From assembly GCA_021813195.1 (NCBI GenBank), contig JAKALI010000306.1, forward strand, positions 1 through 5,686: a stretch of DNA of 5,686 bases. Reading direction: 5' to 3'. Both the position numbers and the translations under genes were made by a program. How positions within the stretch are numbered: position 1 is the first letter of the stretch; each line of letters opens with the position of its first letter. This DNA comes from Pseudomonadota bacterium (GTDB taxonomy: Bacteria > Pseudomonadota > Alphaproteobacteria > Rhizobiales > Hyphomicrobiaceae). Shown here piece by piece: positions 1-5,258 of this stretch. A model generated the notes under the pieces. The model was not told the origin of the DNA. It saw nothing but the letters and a program-made list of their open reading frames with translations, and ran no database searches.

Positions 1-1
1 T

Positions 2-313
2 CCGATCTTCAAGAACGTCCACCTGTCGCGCGAGCGCGGCCTCGCCGAATTTCCTGACTCCCGCACGGAACGCGGCATCAAGCATCTGACCGAATTGTCG
101 AACATGGCTCGCTCGGGACAGCGCGCCGTGATGGTATATCTGATCCAGCGCAACGATGCACAACGATTCTCGCTCGCTGCCGACATTGATCCAGCCTATG
201 CCGAGGCCATGGTGCGCGCACGCGCAGCGGGTGTTGAGGCTTATGCCGCGGCGTGTCGCATCACAACGAACGACATACGACTGGAACGGCTGGTGCCTAT
301 CGTTGACCTGTGA
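2..313 (+). CDS. sfsA: SfsA family protein, C-terminal part (5' end outside window)
   Basis: The frame enters from the left edge and ends at TGA 311-313, leaving 103 residues of a family that is usually about 230-240 residues long, so a little under half is visible. The recognisable SfsA blocks are, in order: FPDSRTERGIKHL near the left edge; GQRAVMVYLIQR, the core strand; then DIDPAYAEAM and AAGVEAYAA; and a C-terminal ending in VPIVDL. SfsA proteins are named for stimulating sugar (maltose) fermentation in E. coli. They have an OB-like nucleic-acid-binding N-terminal domain and a nuclease-like C-terminal core, but their exact physiological role is not settled. The region lost to the left would hold the OB domain. 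The gene is followed by 167 bases without an obvious gene before msrB, so co-transcription with msrBA is possible but not shown. No clear terminator follows. Confidence 0.9.
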   Translation, partial: PIFKNVHLSRERGLAEFPDSRTERGIKHLTELSNMARSGQRAVMVYLIQRNDAQRFSLAADIDPAYAEAMVRARAAGVEAYAAACRITTNDIRLERLVPIVDL

Positions 314-467
314 CGGCGATGATCGCTCGCGCCAGCGTCAGGGTTCGGGCAAATTTTTCGACATCGACCGACCCGGCGAAACCTCGCTGCCTGCCAGAGC
401 GTATTGTCGCCATGACCGCCGTTGTGGGTGCCGTTTTGCTGTGGCACGCCCATCGCGCGACAGGATC

Positions 468-473
468 GAGGAG
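468..473 (+). promoter_or_regulatory. Ribosome binding site that fixes the msrB start
   Basis: GAGGAG lies 7 bases upstream of ATG 481. The frame is open further upstream, with possible starts from 310 on, but only ATG 481 has a strong Shine-Dalgarno sequence and places a twin-arginine export signal at the extreme N terminus. This supports 481 over the longer choices. Confidence 0.75.
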
Positions 474-480
474 ACCCGCT

Positions 481-990
481 ATGCTAACCCGCCGACAATT
501 TTCCGCCGCCGGCGCCAGTCTGACGCTGGCGCTTGGCATGGGCGCCAACCGCACGCCGGCCGCTGCAGCTTCCAGTGAAAAGGCCTTCGAAGTGACAAAG
601 ACCGACGCCGAGTGGAAACAGATCCTCACCCCTGAGCAATACTACGTGCTGCGCCAGCATGGCACCGAACGCTCCGGGACGAGCCCGCTCGACAAGACCT
701 ACGAACCGGGAACCTACCACTGCGCAGGTTGTGATCAGCCGCTTTTCACCTCGGAGACGAAGTACGACAGCGGCACCGGCTGGCCGAGTTTTTATGCTCC
801 CATCGAGGGCGCAATCGGAACATCAACCGATTACAAGCTCATCTACCCGCGCACGGAAGTGCATTGCAGCCGGTGCGGGGGCCATCTGGGTCACGTCTTC
901 AACGACGGACCGCAGCCCACGGGCAAGCGCTACTGCATGAACGGCGTGGCGATGACGTTTGTGCCAAAGACTGAACGCAGCGGATCGTGA
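481..990 (+). CDS. msrB: Peptide-methionine (R)-S-oxide reductase, Tat-exported
   Basis: The protein has 169 residues. MsrB reduces the R isomer of methionine sulfoxide in proteins. Residues 1-30 look like a Tat signal: TRRQF at 3-7, then a mild hydrophobic stretch and an AAAA end, so the enzyme should act in the periplasm. The SelR/MsrB domain covers about 40-165. It has the two zinc CxxC pairs (C81/C84 in HCAGC and C129/C132 in HCSRCGGHLGHVF), the TGWPSF block at 99-104, and the catalytic cysteine C152 in RYCMN. The protein has only these five cysteines, so no separate resolving cysteine is present and this looks like a one-Cys MsrB. Export of a zinc-loaded folded enzyme would fit the use of Tat, which is inference. 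The stop lies 9 bases before the msrA start, so the two genes almost certainly form one transcript and act together. The start was chosen by the GAGGAG at 468-473. Confidence 0.93.
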   Translation: MLTRRQFSAAGASLTLALGMGANRTPAAAASSEKAFEVTKTDAEWKQILTPEQYYVLRQHGTERSGTSPLDKTYEPGTYHCAGCDQPLFTSETKYDSGTGWPSFYAPIEGAIGTSTDYKLIYPRTEVHCSRCGGHLGHVFNDGPQPTGKRYCMNGVAMTFVPKTERSGS

Positions 991-999
991 GGCTCATAT

Positions 1000-1650
1000 A
1001 TGCGGCGCACGAACTGGATCGCCAGCGCGCTGTGTGGGGTAGCCTTGGCTATTGTGCCTCTATCCGTCGCGACCGCCGCTGAGGAAAACGCTGCGCCAAC
1101 CGCGCCAGCTGAGAGCCTTCAGTCGGCGACATTTGCCGCCGGCTGCTTTTGGTGCGTCGAGAGTGATTTCGACAAAGTGCCGGGCGTTGTCGAGACGATC
1201 TCAGGCTACGCGGGTGGACATACGCCGAACCCGACCTATGAAACGGTAGGACGAGGCGACACGGGGCATCTCGAAGTCGTGCGCGTGCGCTTCGACCCGG
1301 CGGTCGTCAGCTATGCGCAGCTTCTGGATTACTACTGGCGCCACGTCGATCTGACCGATGGGGATGGGCAATTCTGCGATCGCGGGGATCAATACCGGCC
1401 GGCCATTTTCACCCATGATGACGAGCAGGATCGCCTTGCCCGACAATCAAAAGCGGCCTTGGAAAAATCCGGCCGGTTCGATCAACCCATCGCCGTCAAA
1501 ATCGCTCGCGCCGGCCCGTTCACGCCTGCAGAGGATTATCATCAAGATTTTTATAAGAAGGATCCCAACCGCTATCAGCGCTACCGCAAAAGCTGCGGCC
1601 GGGATCAGCGCTTGAAGGAATTATGGGGAGATGCTCTCACGGGGAAGTGA
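1000..1650 (+). CDS. msrA: Peptide-methionine (S)-S-oxide reductase, Sec-exported
   Basis: The protein has 216 residues. MsrA reduces the S isomer of methionine sulfoxide, complementing MsrB just upstream. Residues 1-27 form a classical signal peptide (basic MRRTNW, hydrophobic core, probable cleavage near VATAA/EE), followed by a short Ala/Pro linker, so it should be periplasmic. It does not show a Tat consensus after its RR. The MsrA domain runs from about 42 to 200: GCFWCVE at 48-54 with catalytic C49, SGYAGG at 68-73, GDTGHLEVV at 86-94, the GDQYRPAIF block at 129-137, and the resolving-type C199 in SCGRDQRL. C52 and C126 are further cysteines. A GTGAGG sequence at 986-992 overlaps the end of msrB and sits 7 bases before ATG 1000, suggesting coupled translation. 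The family's core length is about 160-180 residues, so the extra length is the export signal and linker. No electron donor gene (for example a thioredoxin-like membrane protein) is visible nearby. Confidence 0.95.
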   Translation: MRRTNWIASALCGVALAIVPLSVATAAEENAAPTAPAESLQSATFAAGCFWCVESDFDKVPGVVETISGYAGGHTPNPTYETVGRGDTGHLEVVRVRFDPAVVSYAQLLDYYWRHVDLTDGDGQFCDRGDQYRPAIFTHDDEQDRLARQSKAALEKSGRFDQPIAVKIARAGPFTPAEDYHQDFYKKDPNRYQRYRKSCGRDQRLKELWGDALTGK

Positions 1651-1653
1651 GAG
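1634..1653 (+). terminator. Hairpin over the msrA stop codon, possible weak terminator
   Basis: CTCTCAC at 1634-1640 pairs perfectly with GTGAGAG at 1647-1653 around a GGGGAA loop, and the msrA TGA (1648-1650) lies in the right arm. No clear T tract follows, so it is not a textbook intrinsic terminator. It could instead protect the 3' end of the msrBA transcript or be Rho-assisted. That the inverted repeat exists is certain; its role is not. Confidence 0.35.
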
Positions 1654-1964
1654 ACCGCCCGATATCCGATGATGTTTGTTGGCCGACATCGGTACCGCCG
1701 TGTTCTGTGTCATTGCGGTCAGCGCCGTCGCGGCTGCCACTTTGTACGGTCGACACTGTAACACTGGGGCACTAGTCATTCCATCGCCGGTAGGTCAGAT
1801 TTCGAAAGCGGTCGTCCGGATTGATTCGGATATTCGTGGCGAGCCGGCTGGGTTAATACCCGCCGCGAGCAGTCGAGCGGTGCGGTGGAGATCCGTATCT
1901 GGCGCCGGTTTGCGGCTTGATGCTGCCCACCGAAGACCGGAGTCTTGCTGAATAAGGGCGCACG
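1654..1964. other. 311-base stretch without a convincing gene
   Basis: The strongest candidate frame here runs on the plus strand from TTG 1676 to 1951 (91 codons). Its first 25 residues are hydrophobic (AVFCVIAVSAVAAATLY), like a single membrane segment, but there is no clear Shine-Dalgarno sequence and the rest has no recognisable pattern. Long minus-strand frames that reach in from the right are antisense to the VOC fusion gene and look like high-G+C shadows. I found no good sigma70-type promoter here, yet the start of the next gene implies some leader. A hairpin lies at 1845-1865. This could be a promoter region or the remnant of a lost small gene. Confidence 0.4.
1845..1865 (+). other. 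Inverted repeat in the leader of the VOC fusion gene
   Basis: CGGC, a bulged T, then GGGT (1850-1853) pairs with ACCC (1858-1861) and GCCG (1862-1865) around a TAAT loop. This gives an 8-bp stem about 100 bases before the next start codon. There is no T tract after it, so it is not a standard terminator. It may be a leader structure or chance in G+C-rich DNA. Confidence 0.3.
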
Positions 1965-3350
1965 ATGACCACGACCGGACTCGTCCCGCTGATCCGCTAC
2001 CGAGATGTCGGTGCTGCGATCGATTGGCTGACGGCGACCTTCGGACTGACGGCCCACAACATCGTTCGCGATGGCGACGACGCGATTGCCTATGCGGAAT
2101 TGAAGTACGGCAACGGCATCGTGATGGTCGGCCCCGTCGGCGACTCCGTCTTGGACAAGCTGCTGAGACAGCCCGACGAGCTCGGCGGTATCGGCACGCA
2201 AAGCTGCTACCTCGCCGTGGACGATGTCGAAGCCCATTTCCGCCACAGCTGCGCTGCTGGCGCGGAGATCGTCGTCGAATTCGGTAGCGACGAGACGGGT
2301 GACCGCGCCTATGCGGCCCGCGATCCGGAAGGTCACATCTGGAATTTCGGTGCCTATTCCCCTTGGCGCGGCTGTCTCGCCCCCAAGCCAGCGGATTTGC
2401 ACGATACGTTGGAGCCGCGCGCCCGTGCGCCGCGCGGGCAAGCGGCACTTGCGGCCGGTGTGGCCGCACTTGCTGTGGCAACGTCAGCGGCCGTCTTCAA
2501 TCTTGCGCCCGGCAACAAACCTGAGGTGGCCATTTCAACAAACCCTCCCACAGTCACCGTGGCACCTCTCACGACATCCACGACTGAGCGCTTCGATCCA
2601 CAGGCCGTCGAACAGGCAACACGGGCTGCCCAGTGGGAGGAGGAAGCCGCCCAATTAAGAGCCACACTTGAACGCGAGACCTACGCGCGCCGGGAGGCCG
2701 CGCGCTCGGCGGCGGCAGTGCGGGCGGAATTGGAGCGCTTGAAAGAGACGCGCGCGGGAGTTGAGAGCGAACTCACGCGTCTGAAATCAGACCTCGCCCG
2801 AGAGCAGGAGTTGCGCCGAGCCGCGGAGGCGGCCGTTGTTCGCCTGAAAGAGCAAGCGGCCATGTCTCAAATGCCAGCCCATACGGACACGCAGGCGATA
2901 CCGGCCACAACCGGCTCCCTCAAACCGCCACAAGCAGCTGATGGACCGGCCACGTCATCACCTGGAGCGCGGGCCGCGCCCGCTAACACGGCAACGCAAG
3001 ACGCCGCAACCCAAGCAAATCTCAACTCCGCGCCGCTGACCCCGGGACCTGCGCCGATTGCGCCACCAGAAGCCGGCAACGGCGGCGTCGGCCCCACCCC
3101 AGATTCGTCTTCCTCCGCACCTGTAACGGACAACGAGAACCGACCCCAAGACCCTGATGCGGCAAAAAGCCGGGCTCAGGGCGATCAACCTCGTGCCAAC
3201 AGTTCCGCGACTTCCCAGAGCGCAAATCAACGTCGCGGGAGGGTTGAGCGCGTTGCCAAGCCCAAGTCGCAATCGCAGGCCAAGTCGAAGCCAAAGAAGG
3301 AAGCCGCCAAACCCGCCGGCGGAACCGATCCTCTCTTCATGTACGATTAA
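1965..3350 (+). CDS. VOC/glyoxalase-like domain fused to membrane segment, coiled coil and basic tail
   Basis: The frame encodes 461 residues; ATG 1965 has AAGGG at 1954-1958, 6 bases upstream. Residues about 5-131 resemble a complete VOC (glyoxalase/bleomycin-resistance, PhnB-like) domain: VPLIRYRDVGAAIDWLTATFGL at the start, then YLAVDDVEAHFRHSCAAGAEIV and RAYAARDPEGHIWNFGAY at the end. Which residues would bind metal is not clear, so no reaction can be named. Arg-rich 152-157 precedes a weakly hydrophobic Ala-rich segment (159-181), which by the positive-inside rule would place the VOC domain in the cytoplasm and the rest outside. Residues 211-299 form a long charged, heptad-like helix rich in E, R, A and L, a probable coiled coil. 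Residues 300-420 are rich in P, A, S, T and N and probably disordered; 421-450 are Lys/Arg/Gln/Ser-rich; the end is GGTDPLFMYD. Most VOC proteins are 120-150 residues, so the tail of about 320 residues is unusual. Function unknown; the fusion reads through with no internal stop. Confidence 0.8.
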   Translation: MTTTGLVPLIRYRDVGAAIDWLTATFGLTAHNIVRDGDDAIAYAELKYGNGIVMVGPVGDSVLDKLLRQPDELGGIGTQSCYLAVDDVEAHFRHSCAAGAEIVVEFGSDETGDRAYAARDPEGHIWNFGAYSPWRGCLAPKPADLHDTLEPRARAPRGQAALAAGVAALAVATSAAVFNLAPGNKPEVAISTNPPTVTVAPLTTSTTERFDPQAVEQATRAAQWEEEAAQLRATLERETYARREAARSAAAVRAELERLKETRAGVESELTRLKSDLAREQELRRAAEAAVVRLKEQAAMSQMPAHTDTQAIPATTGSLKPPQAADGPATSSPGARAAPANTATQDAATQANLNSAPLTPGPAPIAPPEAGNGGVGPTPDSSSSAPVTDNENRPQDPDAAKSRAQGDQPRANSSATSQSANQRRGRVERVAKPKSQSQAKSKPKKEAAKPAGGTDPLFMYD

Positions 3351-3372
3351 GGTGCCGCGATACGATGCCAGG

Positions 3373-3792
3373 TTAGCGTGCCGCCAAGCGTCGGTCATCC
3401 GCCGATATGGCCACGCCGCGCCAGTGCGGCTCGAGGTCCCTTGGGGTCAACGTTCCTCGGTGGCCGCGCCGCTGATCTTCCGGCAAAGGCGCTGCCCGCG
3501 TTCCGGTCGAACCGGTGGTTGCAGGCGTGGAAACCGCAATGTCCGGCCCTCTGCCGAATGCGTGTTGTACAGCGAGATCATAAGCGACTACGAATGCGAA
3601 TTCGGCCTTGGCCTTGAACGTCTCCCAACCGCTGGCCGCCATTGCGCAGAGCTGCGGCTGGCGATCGCAGATCGTGACCGCCCAATGCGCCGCATCGGCG
3701 AGCGACTGTTGCAGGCGTTCTTGCTGCGCCCGATCCGACGGGAGCATCGCGACGACAGCAACAACGACGACGGCTGTTCTCATCAGCGGCAT
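3373..3792 (-). CDS. DUF5330 family exported protein
   Basis: The protein has 139 residues. The N terminus, MPLMRTAVVVVAVVAMLPSD, is a signal peptide or membrane anchor with the LLP-like end typical of this alphaproteobacterial family. Residues 24-75 form a helical core containing CDRQPQLC (C42 and C49, a likely disulfide) and FKAKAEFAFVVAYDL, matching the remembered DUF5330 pattern of a CxRxPxxC-like pair followed by a K-A-rich helix. TLTPRDLEPHWRG at 114-126 matches the conserved C-terminal block of the family; a Thr/Pro/Gly-rich linker lies between. The biochemical role of the family is unknown. ATG 3792 and ATG 3783 are both possible starts, and neither has a strong Shine-Dalgarno sequence. 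The gene converges on the VOC fusion gene with a 22-base gap and no visible terminator, and it diverges from the peptidoglycan-binding gene across about 220 bases. The family assignment is from memory of its motifs. Confidence 0.72.
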   Translation of the reverse strand: MPLMRTAVVVVAVVAMLPSDRAQQERLQQSLADAAHWAVTICDRQPQLCAMAASGWETFKAKAEFAFVVAYDLAVQHAFGRGPDIAVSTPATTGSTGTRAAPLPEDQRRGHRGTLTPRDLEPHWRGVAISADDRRLAAR

Positions 3793-4012
3793 GAGATTAG
3801 CAAGCTCTGACCTTCACAATGGCGCAAACTCGGCGACGTGAGACAGACCTACACGACTTCAATCAAGAAACGGCGATTTGGCAGCAAAGGTTTTATTTCG
3901 AATTTTAGCTGAATTGACGCCATGTCGGCAGCTGGTCACGGCCGGTTAACGAAACCTCAACGCCGCCAAATCATAGTCCTGAGCGGGCGAGAGCAGCTGA
4001 GACGAGCACAAG
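3793..4012. promoter_or_regulatory. Divergent intergenic region between DUF5330 and peptidoglycan-binding genes
   Basis: These 220 bases must carry promoters for both divergent genes. They include the most A+T-rich patch of the window (about 3880-3918, with TTTTATTTCGAATTTTAG), which suits promoter melting. TTGACG at 3914-3919 resembles a -35 box on the plus strand, but no good -10 box sits 16-18 bases after it. A CtrA-like near match lies at 3946-3960. Exact promoters cannot be fixed by eye. Confidence 0.5.
3946..3960 (+). promoter_or_regulatory. CtrA-like site, one mismatch (TTAA-N7-TCAA)
   Basis: TTAA at 3946-3949, then 7 bases, then TCAA at 3957-3960. The CtrA cell-cycle regulator of alphaproteobacteria binds TTAA-N7-TTAA, so this matches 7 of 8 fixed positions with the right spacing. 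It lies 52 bases before the peptidoglycan-binding gene start. A single near match could be chance. Confidence 0.3.
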
Positions 4013-4690
4013 ATGCGCGTGAGCGCCAAAAACTCTGCGTATGGGGTTTTCGTCGTCGCAACAACGGCGGTGGTGGCGAACCTCATGATCCTGCAACCAC
4101 AGCGAACCGACGGCAGCTTCAATCCTCGCGGGGCACAGTCTGGACGCATCACCGAAACCGCCGCCCTGGCCGTGCCACAGATCGACGAGGGAACATCGGT
4201 CGCCCGGTCAGACGCTGCAGCGGCCATCACTCAACGCATTGTGGTTGCGCCCCCTGCCCTCGACCCGAAAGATACAGTTCGTGCCGTTCAGCTCGCCCTG
4301 ACCGCGCGCGGCTACGAGACGGGAGGCATCGACGGTGTCCCCGGGCCGGTAACCCGAGCAGCCATCCTCGCCTTTGAAGCGGATCATGGATTACCGCTCA
4401 CTGCCGAGCCGACCGACGAACTGGCCCAGTTGATCCTGAGCGGCGCCACCCGAGGCGCGCACGCCTCAAGCGCTGCTCTCATGCCGAACCCGCGCGCCGA
4501 AGAGCTGATCCGCAATGTGCAGGGGATGCTACAGCGCCTGGGATTTGCGATCAAAAAAGTGGATGGTCGGCTCGGGGAGGCCACCATCGAGGCTATTCGC
4601 GCTTTCGAGAAGCAGCATGGTATGCCAGACAGCGGCCGCATTTCTGGCGAATTGGTCGCCCGTTTGACACGCTTGTCCAGAAGCTCCTGA
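4013..4690 (+). CDS. Membrane-anchored protein with two peptidoglycan-binding domains
   Basis: The protein has 225 residues. Residues 9-27 (AYGVFVVATTAVVANLMIL) form one hydrophobic segment after a short basic start, acting as an uncleaved anchor or signal. Residues 28-85 are a variable linker. Two PG_binding_1-type three-helix domains follow, at about 87-142 (VRAVQLALTARGYETGGIDG, then TRAAILAFEADHGL) and about 163-218 (IRNVQGMLQRLGFAIKKVDG, then TIEAIRAFEKQHGMPDSG). Each shows the family pattern of VQ-x-L-x-x-x-G followed by D-G and an A-I-x-x-F-E helix. No catalytic hydrolase, amidase or transpeptidase domain is present, so the product probably tethers the membrane to the cell wall or serves as a wall-binding adaptor, which is inference. 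The start at 4013 has only a weak Shine-Dalgarno sequence. It diverges from the DUF5330 gene and runs towards DUF1491, 74 bases downstream. Confidence 0.87.
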   Translation: MRVSAKNSAYGVFVVATTAVVANLMILQPQRTDGSFNPRGAQSGRITETAALAVPQIDEGTSVARSDAAAAITQRIVVAPPALDPKDTVRAVQLALTARGYETGGIDGVPGPVTRAAILAFEADHGLPLTAEPTDELAQLILSGATRGAHASSAALMPNPRAEELIRNVQGMLQRLGFAIKKVDGRLGEATIEAIRAFEKQHGMPDSGRISGELVARLTRLSRSS

Positions 4691-4694
4691 TAAC
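4664..4694 (+). promoter_or_regulatory. Possible sigma70-type promoter for the DUF1491 gene
   Basis: A perfect TTGACA at 4664-4669, inside the end of the preceding gene, is followed after 19 bases by GATAAC (4689-4694), which shares four of six positions with TATAAT. The spacer is longer than the usual 17, so this is only a candidate. A transcript starting near 4700 would have a leader of about 65 bases. Confidence 0.25.
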
Positions 4695-4764
4695 CTGAGC
4701 TGGTACTGCGCTCTCAACAAGACACTGTGGCAACCCTTAACCGGGATCGGATGTTTGCCGTCCT

Positions 4765-5115
4765 ATGCGACTGAAAGCCGGCATTTGGGTGAAGGCCTAC
4801 ATCCGGCGATGCGCAGGAGCCGGCATCCCGGCTGCGGTCGTTCGCCATGGTGATGACGACGCAGGTGCTATCTTCATCCGGGTCAATCTCTTAAACGGCA
4901 CCTCCCGTTTGTTTGGCCCGGCCCCCGCCGGCCTGGACGAAGCGGGGCGCGACCGAATGCTGATGGATCTGTTCGATGGGCGAATAGCTTCCGACAGCGA
5001 TGTGGAAGCAACCCTCGAGCGCCAACGCGCCTTTGACCCGGACTTGTGGATCATCGAAATCGAAGACCGCGCGGGACGGCATTTCCTTGATGACTGGCTG
5101 GCCCGTTCAGCCTGA
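4765..5115 (+). CDS. DUF1491 family protein
   Basis: The protein has 116 residues, about the normal full length. It matches the DUF1491 pattern along its whole length: RLKAGIWVKAYIRRCAGAGIPAAVVRHGD at the start, DAGAIFIRVNLL in the middle, a variable helical stretch (57-90), then FDPDLWIIEIEDRAGRHFL at 90-108, the family's most conserved block. There is no signal peptide or membrane segment, so it should be cytoplasmic. The family is widespread in alphaproteobacteria and has no established function known to me. ATG 4765 lacks a strong Shine-Dalgarno sequence: GGGATCGGA at 4743-4751 is 13 bases away. The conserved RLKAGIWV start nonetheless supports it. It lies 74 bases after the peptidoglycan-binding gene and may share its transcript or use the candidate promoter at 4664-4694. 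Confidence 0.88.
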   Translation: MRLKAGIWVKAYIRRCAGAGIPAAVVRHGDDDAGAIFIRVNLLNGTSRLFGPAPAGLDEAGRDRMLMDLFDGRIASDSDVEATLERQRAFDPDLWIIEIEDRAGRHFLDDWLARSA

Positions 5116-5138
5116 TGGTTACGGCGCACGTCATCGCA

Positions 5139-5153
5139 TTAACGGTCTGTTAA
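5139..5153 (+). promoter_or_regulatory. Perfect CtrA-type motif TTAA-N7-TTAA
   Basis: TTAA at 5139-5142, CGGTCTG, then TTAA at 5150-5153. This is the full consensus of CtrA, the master cell-cycle response regulator of alphaproteobacteria. It lies in the gap after DUF1491 and 15 bases ahead of a TATAGT box, so it covers where a -35 element would be, as at CtrA-activated promoters. The likely target is the small gene starting at 5259. Confidence 0.5.
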
Positions 5154-5168
5154 GATCCAAACGCCTCA

Positions 5169-5174
5169 TATAGT
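5169..5174 (+). promoter_or_regulatory. Candidate -10 box (TATAGT) for the small basic protein gene
   Basis: TATAGT matches TATAAT at five of six positions. No good -35 hexamer lies 17 bases upstream; the CtrA-type motif occupies that place, which would suit an activator-dependent promoter. Transcription from about 5181 would give a leader of nearly 80 bases. Confidence 0.35.
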
Positions 5175-5258
5175 GCGCGGTGTGAACCCAACCCGCACGA
5201 GGCTGCAGCTTGCACCCGGGCCAGACCTCGACAGGGCGACGCACGAGGGCTCTTCTTT

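Noticed and set aside
310..480. Longer N-terminal extension of msrB, starting at 310 or at an ATG between 319 and 480
   Set aside because: The extension has no family match, lacks a good ribosome binding site, and would bury the twin-arginine signal; ATG 481 has GAGGAG at ideal spacing.
1776..2481. Two long minus-strand open frames (221 and 228 codons)
   Set aside because: They are antisense to the VOC-coding region, rich in Arg with no motif, overlap each other, and are explained by high G+C coding on the plus strand.
2958..3398. Minus-strand frame of 146 codons antisense to the Pro/Ser-rich region of the VOC fusion
   Set aside because: The Gly/Leu/Arg repeats in its translation are the antisense image of Lys/Gln/Pro codons; there is no start signal or family.
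3157..3810. Plus-strand frame of 217 codons
   Set aside because: It overlaps the end of the VOC fusion gene and the whole DUF5330 gene on the other strand; its translation is Arg/Pro-rich with no domain.
3914..3942. Promoter built on TTGACG (3914-3919)
   Set aside because: No acceptable -10 hexamer is found 16-18 bases downstream, so it was not listed as a promoter.
4737..4742. CtrA half-site TTAACC before DUF1491
   Set aside because: The second TTAA is absent at the required spacing; a six-base half-site is too common to claim.
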